NCBI GenBank assembly: GCA_964035545.1 | Contig: OZ037766.1 | Coordinates: 2,724,501 to 2,788,500, forward strand | Origin: Bugula neritina | Taxonomy: Eukaryota; Bryozoa; Gymnolaemata; Cheilostomatida; Bugulidae | Direction: 5' to 3' | DNA: 64,000 nucleotides | Shown: positions 49,801 through 62,500 of the stretch, in pieces | Layout: each line of letters begins with the position of its first letter | Position numbering within the stretch: the first letter of the stretch is position 1 | The notes under the pieces: model-generated | Databases searched by the model: none | Told to the model about the DNA's origin: nothing | The model's input: only the letters and a program-made list of their open reading frames with translations | Translations under genes and position numbers: made by a program

Positions 49801-52800
49801 TCAACACAGTTATTATCAACGCATCCCTGCTTGTTCCACAGCAGTTTCTGCAGGTCATCGCTGTTGATAAACTCTCGAAATTCTTTGCCATTACAATTTT
49901 TCCCCAATTTTTTACGTCTAAAATGTAAAATAAGCAGTTGTAGTTTATTTACACAGAACAGAATTGTCTTCACTCACAAACCTTAACGAATAAATTTGAG
50001 ATCAGAAATAGAGCTTTTAAGTTCTTCTAAGAAAACTGAGAAGGCTGTTAAATAATAGCTCGTAAATCACTTGGATGCATCTTTATGATTTGAGTGAAAT
50101 TTTGAAAAGTGTCGTGCAAACATTGCAAACTTGCATTGAGCAAACTTTGTATAGAAAAACTAAAAATAGTAAGACTTTAAAAGTTTTAAGTACAGTATTA
50201 TGTTTTTACAAATAACCAAGACAAATTGAAACAAGAAATAATTTTATACAAATTTAACTTGATGTCTAATAATATGAGTTGTGGTTCAGTAGAGATCATG
50301 GGATGTTAGTACCTGCATCGAAGAAATAGATCGGCCAGAGCACTTTCTAGCAGCAGAACGGACATTTTCACCAGACTGACTGTAGACTCCGGGTGATACA
50401 CGCCACTCAACTCGCCAAAAGTTGTCCTCTCATCACATTTCCGACTACTCTGTTGACAAGCTGCTTCCAAAAACTCGCTAGCAAATTTATTGCCCAAAGC
50501 TTTGGCCTTTGCTGCGTTTAGACTAGCGAAATGTTCATCAAATGTAGGATCATTATTTGAGGCTATTTTCATTGTGAGAGACCCCAGGCCAATGTCTTCA
50601 ATGCCATGAAAGTCTTGAGCATTGCGACCCCAGGCATCAGAGGCAATGAAAGTGAATTTACCTGCGTAGCCTAATTTCTGAGCGAGAGTAAGTATTCCGG
50701 TGGCGGCCATTTGCGGAAGAAACAGGATGACAACGTGAGACGGCACGCGATTGTATGTGCCTGCAAGTCGGCTCACTGCCTCAGCATAATTCTCTTCTGT
50801 CGGGTTGATTGGTAGACCAAACTCTAAGGCTAAACACATGTTACTACCTACCAAATTTCGCAAGTTGTCAATTAATAGAAAGTATGCCTCTAAGCCATAA
50901 AAGTTGTAGGAGTATACAAAAGAGATGTAGCTCCAGTTAAAGTGCTGCACCAAATCAATGATGGCTGCAACTTGAAACTTATCTGACGGCACTATTCTTG
51001 TGAAATATGGGTATGTGACTTTATTCCCTAGACTAGGGCTAGTAGACAAATAGCTGATCTAAAAAAACAAAAACAAAAACATGATTGAAATTAGGCCACG
51101 TATAAGTTGAAGTTTCCAAATGCTATTATTTATCAGCGTTTGATTCACTTAAGTAAATTTATAACCAATGAAGTAACTACACTGTAAACAGGATGAAATT
51201 TTTAAATCCCATGTGGGAGGTGTAAGATTCACTACAGTAATTCTATCAGACACAAAGTAGCTACTAATATTAGCAAGTCTAATCAAATGAATGATTTTAA
51301 ATAACAATCTCAATTTTCACAATGAAATGGGTTCATCACATCTTATTGGCATCTGCAACCATACTTTCTGGCTATTTCATAATCCAAATACAATGCATGT
51401 ATTCAGATCAATGGTAGTTCTTAGTATTTATTTATTACATATTAGATCAGCATATTTATGTTTTCATAACTCTTTCCTGTAGCATAAAACCTTTTAGTTG
51501 GCTGACTAGTTTCAAGAAGCTAAAGTGTACATATAATTTACAAATGTTGACAGTATGAGTTATAGGAATAAGCCTGGAAAATCTCTAAAAACTTAACATT
51601 TTAAGATGCTTAAATTAATATTCTAATATCTTGTAACTTCCATTCAGCAAAACTATTTATGTATTTCTGGGAAACATCCATAGAAATGATGCTTTTTATT
51701 ATTATTTGCTTCACTTATACATAAATATAACATATAACAGTAATAAAAAATATAATGCCAACCTCAAAATGTTATTTACCTAAAGAAGTTTTGACTATTG
51801 GTATACTGAGTCCATTTCTATATGACTGTTACTTTAATATATAAAAAGCTTTCATATTCTAATTTCTGTAGCTATAGCCATAGCAAGGGTTCTATCACGA
51901 GCTATAGACTACTTACTTGGGGCAACTTGAACAGCCCAAACAGCTCAGCCAATTGTTTAGAGTTTGTGCTACTCTCTGCTCCAATAACTGCTACAAAGTC
52001 ACTCCTAGCAGCAGGATGGTTGGAAGACATGTTTTTGTAGCCTGAGAGATCACTTTCAGCAGGTAGAAATTGTAGACCCTGGGCTAGGGCAGTTGTTTCC
52101 TTATGAAATATAATAGTTTATTACAATGTAAACAATATAATATAATATAATGTAATGAAATGTAATATAATGCAACATTATATAATATAATTTGACATAA
52201 CGTAATATAGCATAATGTAATTTCATATAATGTAACATATTATATTGATGCAATACAATATAATATTAGATCATAGTATATTATATATATTATATAGGGA
52301 GCAGTATAGGGAGCAGCCGTGGTCTAGGGGTTAGAGCGTTTGCTTTGTGAACACGAAGTTGTGGGTTCGAACTCCGACAAAGGCCATTGGTGATGTTAGG
52401 AAGAGCATCCAGTCATAATTGCTCTTGTGCCTCATTTAAACAAGTCCTTAGCCCGTTCTAGCAAAAACCCTTACCATCAGGGGTTTCTCACAGGGATAGC
52501 GACTATAAACTTGCGTGAGTTTTATATTATATATAGTATACTAGTATATACTAAGTAAATGCTGGATTTTATTATAATATCGTAAAAGGCAAAATATGCA
52601 GAGTAATATATTAACATAATATTTTGTAATATAAAAGCTATTTATATTGTGTGTAGAGCTTTGTGGATGCTTGGAATCAAAGATTTAGTTCAATATTATG
52701 TAACATCAATGTTAAATATGAGGATGGCTATTAAGGCAATAGGCAGAACAAACTAAATGACAAAGAATACACAGGAGATGAGGCAAGTTCAGTGAGGTAG

Positions 52801-55028
52801 CTGTAACAATCTGTTATAGAATATTCATGTAGAAGCAACCTTGATACTTGTAGCAATATATTACTGGAAAGTAATTATTTATACAGTAAAGTTCTAAATA
52901 TAATGTTCAGAAACCTCAGTTCTGAACAAATCACTCCACTTACTGTAGAATAAAATATTTTTAAAGAAAAACATTAAATTTCTATAAGCAACACATTTGT
53001 GAATTTCTTTAGAAATTATTGTTTTGCAATTCACTTATAATAAATTCTGAATTGATTTTCACAATAATAATCAGTTTGACTTTGAGTAATCAACAATGCA
53101 TTGAGATGAGTCTAATTTGAAAGTTAGCGATTTATGTTGTCATCATTTGTGCTAACTGTCATAATTAATGGGTTACACATGTTTGCAAATAATTGTTGAA
53201 ATAAAAGAGTCTGTGTGCTCTAATCACTAGGGGGGAATCTTTTGTTTGTACTACTTTATAATTCAGTAAAAGGCAATTCTAGCAGCATTCTGGGAGACAA
53301 CACATGCGCTGATAATGTGCTGATAGAAATCATTTATATAAGTGGACAACCATTCCAGGTATGCATGTGCAGGTCTGACCTATATGTTGCATGGTATCAT
53401 ATTTTTTATTAGCATCAGTAAAATGTAGATAAAACGGTAGCAGTGACTACAAAGGAAGAGACATAAATATTAATTTTTTATGCATATATATGTATATATT
53501 TTTGCTTAGCTTAGCTTAATCCTTCCACATTGCATGCATGTATTTTTGTTGATACAGTAAATGGATATTTTGTAAATTGACGTTTTATATTTTGCTTAGG
53601 TAATGTAATAAAGCTTTGTTGCTAAACAAGCTTTCCGAGAAAAAGCTATAAACAGCTTTCAGTTAAATAACTAATATTTTATGTATATACTGATTCCACT
53701 CTCTCTCTACTACTCAACGTTAGCTAGCATGTTCTGTGCACAATAAAACACAAGATTTATCATAATCCTACTATGGAATGTGATGGTTTTATTTCATAAT
53801 CAGCTAACTTCCTATGTTTCCTATGAAATTCTGCTATCCACAATATGAGTGTTGTATGCCGGTCACTTGACAGCATGAAAGGACTTAAGCCTTTCTTATT
53901 TATAATATTCCCAAACTAGCTGCATCATCTGAAGTCATAGAAGGTTCTAGGCCAAACCAAGTGCATCAGGAAGTTTCTTAAATGTCAATTAATCTCTACA
54001 TTGCCAATCAAAGGGTTTCACCAAAGTTTTGTTGAGTCATGTAGACCAGCTTTATTCCACAGGTTACAAGGAAATCATTTACTATTTTCTAATAAAGTTG
54101 GTGAAAACGGTCTTTTAATGAATTACCTAAATTTAGGAGAAGTTACTGCCTCCCTCACTAAGTAAGGCAGTTGCAGTCAATAACTCAGATTGGAGAAAAG
54201 GTAAAATTGCTACAATAAAATAATAAATTATTAAGAAAATCTAAGCAAAACCAGTGTATTTTTAACATAATAATTATATTCTACATAATTGTAGAAGAAA
54301 AAACAAAAATGTTACATCTATAAATTTTAAATACGCATAGTGAGCTTATTCTGAATAATATGAAGAATTAGCCAGAGTTGTGTAACCAAACACTCATTTT
54401 TGAAACACACTTAGCTGGGTTGGCATTGGTTTTATCAAAATATTGAACATTGACTCAATGTATGATTCTGGTTCAGATATAGATACAAAAATGGAAAAAT
54501 TGAGAAAGACCTGTGTTAGAAATGTAGCCAACGAAGTTATTTTCTTTTGACAAAACTAAAACTTGTGAAGAAAACAAAGAACTTATGCTATTAATATTGT
54601 TCCACTACTGCACCTAAATGCAGTTTATTGTCACAATTTCTAAGCTACTAAATGACATGTTTTAAGTACAACACATGGAATCTTGTAATCGGGGTACCCA
54701 CCTTGTAGCAATCATCTAATATGGTAAAGCCAAGGGTAATATTTGGTAAAGATTTTTGACTTTTATTGATCTGTCTAATATAGAACGCCATAGCTTCAGC
54801 TCTTTGCAGCACACCGAGCTCTCGAATACGCCCACAGAATGCCCCGCCAGTCCCAGCTTCATGTAAGGGGAACACGGCCCCAATATTGATATCCCCATCC
54901 AGTTGGTAAGTATTTTCTGGCAGCCCTTCGATGTCGATGCTATATCCAGCCACCAGTATGAAGATAGAGAACAAGTTCAGTAGCACATTCTCTACGTGTA
55001 TCATGGTGGTTGAGTAGAAACACAGCAT
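46871..55028 (-). CDS. Metabotropic glutamate receptor-like class C GPCR
   Basis: Five exons, minus strand: 54702-55028, 51917-52099, 50313-51058, 48930-49917 and 46871-47560; 977 residues, phases join. Start is ATG 55028, or ATG 55004, which leaves a cleaner signal peptide (MIHVENVLLNLFSIFILVAG). The Venus-flytrap domain runs from GAVFPLHEAG through CGRIRELGVLQRAEAM, AVIGAESSTNS, ISYLSTSPSLGNK, IVPSDKFQ and FIASDAWGRN. The Cys-rich linker includes CCWICEDCSKHEY. Seven transmembrane segments follow, with RVNRIYRIFKTGKKS in the second intracellular loop and PDNFNESRFIGMTVYTT near helix 6, both hallmark mGluR blocks. The C-tail is Ser-rich (ISPSSSRVSSEYDAS). From family knowledge it would be a dimeric plasma-membrane receptor coupling to G proteins. 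It is divergent from named mGluR groups, so ligand and coupling are not assigned. Confidence 0.92.
52100..54701 (-). other. Large first intron of the glutamate-type receptor
   Basis: 2.6 kb. It contains an AT-rich TAATATAATG repeat (about 52136-52300) near the acceptor of exon 2, followed by a SINE. The rest is AT-rich with no visible exon. Confidence 0.6.
52306..52505 (+). mobile_element. tRNA-derived SINE
   Basis: A box TGGTCTAGGGGTTAGAGCG and canonical B box GGTTCGAACTCC. A non-tRNA body follows (GTTAGGAAGAGCATCCAGTC, AACAAGTCCTTAGCCCG, ACCATCAGGGGTTTCTC). The acceptor ends do not pair as a tRNA would. Confidence 0.75.
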
Positions 55029-56543
55029 AGAATGAATTTTACTAACAGCTATTCACACCGAACTTCCAGAGTTTAAAATGTAGGCGTTTAAAGTTGGCTA
55101 AAAATCTAACTGCGTTTGTATTCCATAGGGATGTTTCTGAGTTGACTGACTGATAGCTAGTGTATCAGTATGCCGTGGAGCAAACTAATCCCAGCTTCAA
55201 ATCAATGCAATGTATCAGAAGTAATAAACAATTCAGATAGCAGCTAGTTAAGTAGCCACCGTTATCGTAAGTCCAAATGATAACACACAAAACTGTGTTA
55301 TCCTCTTCCATAGATAACTTAAGTGTCAAATGTTCACCAAAATGCCTTCTGGCTAACTCATAAACAATGTGTATCAGTTGACATGAACAATGCACCAATC
55401 ATATATCAGTTGACATGAACAATGCACCAATCATATATCAGTTGACATAAATGATGCACCAATCATGTATCAGTTGACATGAACAATGCACCAATCATAT
55501 ATCAGTTGACATAAATGATGCACCAATCATGTATCAGTTGACATGAACAATGCACCAATCATGTATCAGCAAACATGAGCACAGCACCAATCGTGTATCA
55601 GCTGACATGAGTATTGCACCAATCACCTGCTATGTAACATAATGCTATGAGGTACAATTAACACTTTAATTGACTTTGAATTTTAGCAGCTTTAACTGTT
55701 GCATTCATGGTGAAATGGCTTCTAAACCATCATCTGTTTTAGGAAACCCAAGACTTATAAAACTGATGATGATTTCACATTTGCAAGAAATATTGAAGCA
55801 CTTAAATCATGCAAATGATTATTATTAATTACTGTTGAGTATAAGTAAATTTTTCAGTCAAACCAAATCTGAAAATTATTTGACTAAATATATATTTCTT
55901 TGCCATAATTAAACTCTCATTTACAAACAATGCACATTGTAAAAACAAGGACGATAATATTACTTGAACTTTCTCATTTATTGTATAATTTATAACATTG
56001 GGCTTCAAAAGTGAGAACAATCATAGCTTTGAGCACTATCAAGCAATGTCTCTTAAAACTAGTTCAATTTAGGTATTTTTAAGTACATGCTGAGAGACAG
56101 TTGAAATATCCTAGGTATTTTCTAGTTTACAAAAATCAGTATTCGAAAATAACATCAATAAATCATGACTAAAGTCACAGATTAAATAATAAAGGCATAC
56201 AAGTTTAAAACTGGCACAAAATATTTTAAAAAGCACAATATTTCGATAAGCTTCATACATATAATTGAGTAAATTTATCGCGTGCACGATGCTAACATAT
56301 CATAACTCCTTCGCCTTTTGTAACATCTAAACTAAATGAAAGCACATGTCAGTTGCACTACTACCAAATATCTACTGGTAAGATACCAAGTTTGAATAAC
56401 TATTCTGAAAGACAAACAATGAAGTATTAATGGAAGTGTATTTGCTGTGTTTAACACAATTTAAAATAAATTATTATGATCAATGAGTGTGCGATGAAAT
56501 TCTCTCTCTCTGAGAAGATGGATGAAAGGTAGTTGTGTCGGTG
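55029..56543. other. Intergenic interval between the glutamate-type receptor and UBR3
   Basis: Both flanking genes read on the minus strand, so this holds the receptor promoter and 5' UTR and the UBR3 3' UTR. A 32-bp minisatellite occupies 55371-55625. No coding exon is visible. Confidence 0.6.
55371..55625. repeat. 32-bp minisatellite upstream of the glutamate-type receptor
   Basis: About eight copies of a unit that includes TATCAGTTGACATGAACAAT and GCACCAATCAT, about 340 bp upstream of the likely start codon. Confidence 0.9.
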
Positions 56544-59500
56544 CTAGAGTTGGTCTGAGTGGAAGATCCATCTCTTACAGACATAGTCAAAGTTATGTGA
56601 CAGCCATTGTTGTTCCAGCATCATGTACCGCTCCCGACACAGGTACAGAGGTTTGCCTCGCCTAAACAGGAAACAGCTGGTGAAGAGATCATAGAGAAGA
56701 TAAAAGTGATTTCTAGTAAATAAAAGCTGAGATTTTTGCTTTAGTTTGTCAGTTGCTTGTAAATAAGAAGAAAATCTGTAGCTTCTGTAGATGTACTCAG
56801 GCAACACAGGAGAACACTTTGCTATTACATTACGTCTTACATAACGCAGATGACTTTTTATCAACAGTAAGGTTTGAGTAACTTGAGGTGAGCTGGCACC
56901 CCCCCCCCTTACTCTGTGGTCAACCCCAGAAGAGAGACTAAGTAGAGAAATGAGCCACAACAACCAGGTCAGAATAATAAATGGAATTACTTGGAACAAT
57001 AATGCGAGGAGATGCAAGTTTCACAGAACATACCACATCAGCAATGGCCACATTAGCATGGCCACATTAGCATGGCCACATTAGCAATGGTCATAAAATA
57101 TTGTTGTATATTCCGTATATAAACCATTTAAATAAAAATTTCTAACTTGCTACACATTTGAGTCAGCTTAAAGCTTTTTTTATAAATAACAAAGATATTT
57201 ATAGCAGTGCTTTAAAATACAAACTTCTATATCTTAAAGTACTGCTAGAGGTATCTGTAGAATGACTTAGACCAATGAGGTTTAAGAGAGACATACTTGA
57301 GATCACGATCCTCTTCGCCGTGCTCATCCAGATAGACTGAGCCCCAGAGAGTGGCTCTCTTCCCTCTAATGATAGCTACGATAGACGCATTGATGTCTAG
57401 TATCACACTGGTCCCCGAGCCACACTGCTTAGAGTGCTACAATCATATCACATTATTACGTAAATATCACCTAGCTGAGAGAAGGTGATTTCATCAGATA
57501 GAAACATCAAACTGCAAGCTTCACTTTCGACAGGGAAATACACAAAGATGAAATCATTTAAACTATATATTATTACAGGTTAGTAACTTCATTACAAATA
57601 AATAAACGATGAAACTTTGTATTCAATACTTTATTTACATAAATCAGTAAAGTTAAAGTCTATTCCTGATGCCACTGTATCCACAGTTAACCCTGAATAT
57701 GGATACAGTGGTATTTAAAATATAATTTTATTTATTTATTTATGTAAATAAAGTAGTAAATCTAAAATTGTTTCTTGTATTTTTAATTCACATGAAGTTA
57801 TCGTCAAATATTTGGCAATTATTAACAGGAAATTAATTGATACAAGCAATAGACTGAGAGTCTCACCGTCACGCCGCTGTGGGCAAGGCAGCAGACCTCC
57901 TTGAAGCAAACAAAGCTGCCACAGATGAGGCAAATAGAAGGTGCCACCGGAGGCTGGGAACACTGCGGGCAGGTCATGTTGCGGTAGTGCTGAAATATTG
58001 TGTCGTATTGAGTGGGCAACTCCAACAGTCGAGGCATGTACCACTTGACTGGACTGGTTAGCAATTCCTGAGAGAGAATACACAGACATAATCTACTCGA
58101 TTGGTAGAAAATATCAGCCTGGCAGACACAGAGAATTTAAACATAACCATTTTAGAAAAAAAGATACTGCCTTTTCATTATAATTGAGAGCATAACTCCA
58201 AATAATGTTGTAAATTTTAACTTCTACCTTAAAATGCAAATAGGAAAAATATAGCTATACTACAATAAGAACCATACTTACAGTTTAAGCAGGAGAAAAC
58301 AACTATAGTCATATCAAATAAACAGAATCAACACCTCGTTCAGTTCCGTTACCGAGATAAGCTTTAGGGTCTTAGCATAGTAAACTAATTATGATGTACA
58401 ATAGAGACATGATGCACCACATTGAATACTAGTCTACAAAGCAGGTTAGCAGAGTTCTTACCATGACAACAGGGCGATTCTTACACGTCATCACAAAGTT
58501 CAGCCATCCTTTGACTATACTGTGAGGATTCTGGTCTAGCCAGTTGAGTGCCTGTTCACTAGGGCTATCAGATGCAGTGTCCTCCTTTATGAGGCCGAGG
58601 TAGGTGCACAGCGTTCTAAACCATTTCTGGCAATCCTGCAGATGATGTAATATAATATGACGAAAAATTCAACTTACCTCCCCTGTCACTACACACACCT
58701 GTCACCAGACACACCTGTCACCGGACACACCTGTAACTAGAATCACCTGTCACTAAACACACCTGTCACCAGACACACCTGTCACTACACACACCTGTCA
58801 CTACACACACCTGTCACTAAACACACCTGTCACTACACACACCTGTCACTACACACACCTGTCACTAAACTCACCTGATTAGCTGGGTCAGCAGAGGGTG
58901 AGCAGCTGCTGCCATCAGGCGCTGACTGAGGAATGTCGGGTCGGGCTGGCAGAGGAGAGTTATACACGTGCTGCCGGAGAGTGGCAGCAAACTCCAGGAA
59001 GGGAAGACAAGAGTTCTGCAGAAAACTCTCCACACTCTGAGGGGACCAGACGCTGCACTCTAGAAACTGCAATTCAAATTCCATTACTTTTATCATTGAG
59101 CTCATTGGAGAGTCGTGTTCTCACAGCACCAACTAGCTCAGCTACATGGAGTGTTTACTAGTTAATATCCAACTGTTCCTTTAAGGATTGGTCTGGTAAT
59201 AAAGAAGATACAATGAAACTGAGCGCTGCTACACAACAGGTGCCGTGGAGGTGATAACTTCTCACTTTCCCCACACATAGTAAATGTAGTGAGGTCTAAA
59301 CTGTAGAAGTATGTAAACCAACGTCATTATGTGTGAGCAATTACGTGTACCATTACTCTTTCACAACATATTATGTTCTGTACTTCAGATAGAATGTTAC
59401 AGTAGTAAAAATTGAAATACAGTCACACAACAAAAACTCGTCAGTGTGATTGTCGCTAGCATATTACTTAAAGTTGTAAAGTGAAGCGATAGAGTATAGC

Positions 59501-62500
59501 ATATTCTCAACCTCTAGAATTCACTGTGGTATCTAGAGGTAAATATACACTGTCTACTTCATACTATAGTTACAGGAAACATTACCGAAGTTGTGGATTC
59601 ATTGGATGGGTAGAAGCCGATAGTTGTCAGCTGTTTGATGATGGTGTGAAGCAGGTGCCCCGAGGTATGCGGGGAGCTGCGTGTTCCCCCCTCCACGCAG
59701 CTCTTCCTAGAGAACGTAGAAGAGAGGCTAGCCTGTCTGCTGCTCATCTCCGGGTGACTAGTTCGTCCTTCTGCTCGGGTACCGGAGGACGATGAGCTGA
59801 GATGTTTGTAAGCTGCGTGTGCGGATTGGCTGGAACGGCCGTGATGTGCGGACGCAGAGTGGCTTTCTGCAGAGTAGCGACTTATCCAAGACTGTCTTTC
59901 ATCCTCGTTGAATTTACAGCTGACGTGGAGAAGGGCTTGCACGTAGGTGAGATTGTACACCGCCGATATTATCCTCTCCAGGTAACCTGCGAGTTAGTAG
60001 GAATACGTGCAGCATGTCTAGACACCCACACAGCTTACCTTCTCACCACCAGCTTGCGGTCCTTCAGGCATGTTTCAGAGAAGCAATAGAAATGTTTACA
60101 CATAGCTGTGAGTGTACATAACATGGTATTAGTGAAAATACTCTCCTATAATTTACATTGTGCTTACACAAGTTACCTCAAAACATAATCTACCAGTAAA
60201 CAGCCAATAAAACTAAATTTAGAGACTCGACTCAATCATTCGACACGAAAGTTGACCCCGACAGAGGTGAAAGTCATTTTAAATGTCAAACCACCATAAG
60301 AACACGACACTTTTACTGCTTATACAGCTGAATGGCCAAGTGAGCGAACTTACCTGCGGACAGCTGAGGGGGCAGGTTCAGGTAGAGCTGTATAAATACA
60401 GTGATAGGATCCCGGAGTAGAAGGGGGATAACCCCCTGGTGCAACACGACACTTGTACTGGTTACGGGCTCCAAGTCTAGCCCCGTCAGCTGGGATAGTA
60501 TATCTAAGGCTTCAGTGCTCTGTCCTTCATACTTTCCAATGTGCTGACTTAAAGTGGAGAGGAGATGAACTGCAACACAGAACCCTGCGTATAGTATGAT
60601 GTAATGACATGACCCTGCGTATAGTATGATGTCATGAGGTATATCTACATACACACAACAGACACACACACATGCACGTCATTATATTACTTATAGTATG
60701 TTATGTCACTGAACACCATTGCTTTAAAACAGCTGAAAAGTTCTTTGTATAAATATGATAGAAAGCAAATCTAAAACCAGGTGGAATTGCTCTTAGCATA
60801 CACCAATTAGCACAGAGCTAAACGAATCCCTTACCGATGGAGGGTTTCCTGCTGGAGACTACTATGTTGTTGGTCTCGTATAGCTGCATGTAGTCGAGGT
60901 TACACCTGGCGGTAGAAAAGAGAAAGTTGGCCATGTCGTAGTGGTTGTCAGCGTGCAGAGACTTCCTTCTCTCGTGAACTACGTTGGACCGCAGACGACT
61001 GATTACTGCACTCAGCTCTCGGTAGTAAATGGAAGACGGCTGAAAGGATTTATGAAACGAGAGGAAATATACGGACAGAGAAGCAGTTTGTTTCAAAGCA
61101 AACAACTCATTATGAGCTTACATTTGTCATGCAGAAATTTGCAGCTTTTTAAAAAAATAAACTCAGCTCCCTTTGGTGTGATGTGAAAGAGGAGGGGCGG
61201 GGCTGAGATACCCTCAACACACAAAAACTCTGAGACAAATTAAATAATGAGAGGAGTGACCAAAGAGACAATGAGCAAGTCAAGTGAAGGAATCGAAGGA
61301 AATAGAAACAATTTTATTATCATCATATATTATTATTACTATATATTATAATAGTTAGTAAGCGGAAAAGCTCACCAGATTGAAGTATGTGACACTCACC
61401 CACTTAGCAGGCTTCTGCAGCAACATGGCGGCGATATCTTTGACACAGAGGACAGGGTCAGCAGGAGGCACAGCCATGACAGGTGATTGGCTGCCGGCTG
61501 GCAGCACAGGAAGTAGTGAATTGGCGAGCTGACGACACAACGGGCAATGGAACTCGTCGCTGGACAGACTCTGTCTATTTCTGGTCTGACTCTAAGAGTG
61601 AATACAGCAAGGGGTGTGATAATAAGGAGTGGATACAGCAAGGGGTGTGATAATAAAGAGTGGATACAGCAAGGGGTGTGATAATAAAGAGTAGATACAG
61701 CAAGGGGTGTGATAATAAGGAGTGGATACAGCAAGGGGAGTGATAATAAGGAGTGGATACAGCAAGGGGTGTGATAATAAGGAGTGGATACAGCAAGGGG
61801 TGTGATAATAAGGAGTGGATACAGCAAGGGGTGTGATAATAAAGAGTGGATACAGCAAGGGGTGTGATGATAAAGAGTAGATACAGCAAGGGGTGTGATA
61901 ATAAGGAGTGGATACAGCAAGGGGTGTGATAATAAGGAGTGGATACAGCAAGGGGTGTGATAATAAAGAGTGGATACAGCAAGGGGTGTGATAATAAAGA
62001 GTAGATACAGCAAGGGGTGTGATAATAAGGAGTGGATACAGCAAGGGGTGTGATAATAAGGAGTGGATACAGCAAGGGGTGTGATAATAAGGAGTGGATA
62101 CAGCAAGGGGTGTGATAATAAGGAGTGGATGCAGCAAGGGGTGTCATAATAAGGAGTGGATACATTAAAGAGTGCTATACCCTGTTCAACCTACAGCTTT
62201 AGTTAAATCAACAGTCAGTTAACTGTATACAGTTATTATTTTCACTCTTGGCTAATCACAAGCTTACTGTTTACTGCTACACGTTTACCCTGGATTTCAG
62301 AAATTAGTGAATTATAAATACTCGGAGAAAGTGATATAAATAAACTCGTAGTCTTACAGTGACGGACTCCTGGTAGGCCTGGAAGCAATCAAGATGGAGG
62401 TAGTGACCGCACGACTGAATGAACACTCCAGTGGCCCGGTCCATCCCGTGGGCGGATACATTGTGATGCTGCCAAGAAATAAACAGAGCAATGAGAGCCG

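Noticed and set aside
52312-52382. A functional tRNA gene
   Set aside because: A and B boxes are good, but the acceptor ends do not pair and a non-tRNA body continues, as in a SINE.
61396-62165. Three long minus-strand frames of 181-236 residues
   Set aside because: The 31-bp unit lacks stops in several frames, so these are repeat artefacts. Only the part at 61400-61591 is coding, and in the UBR3 frame.
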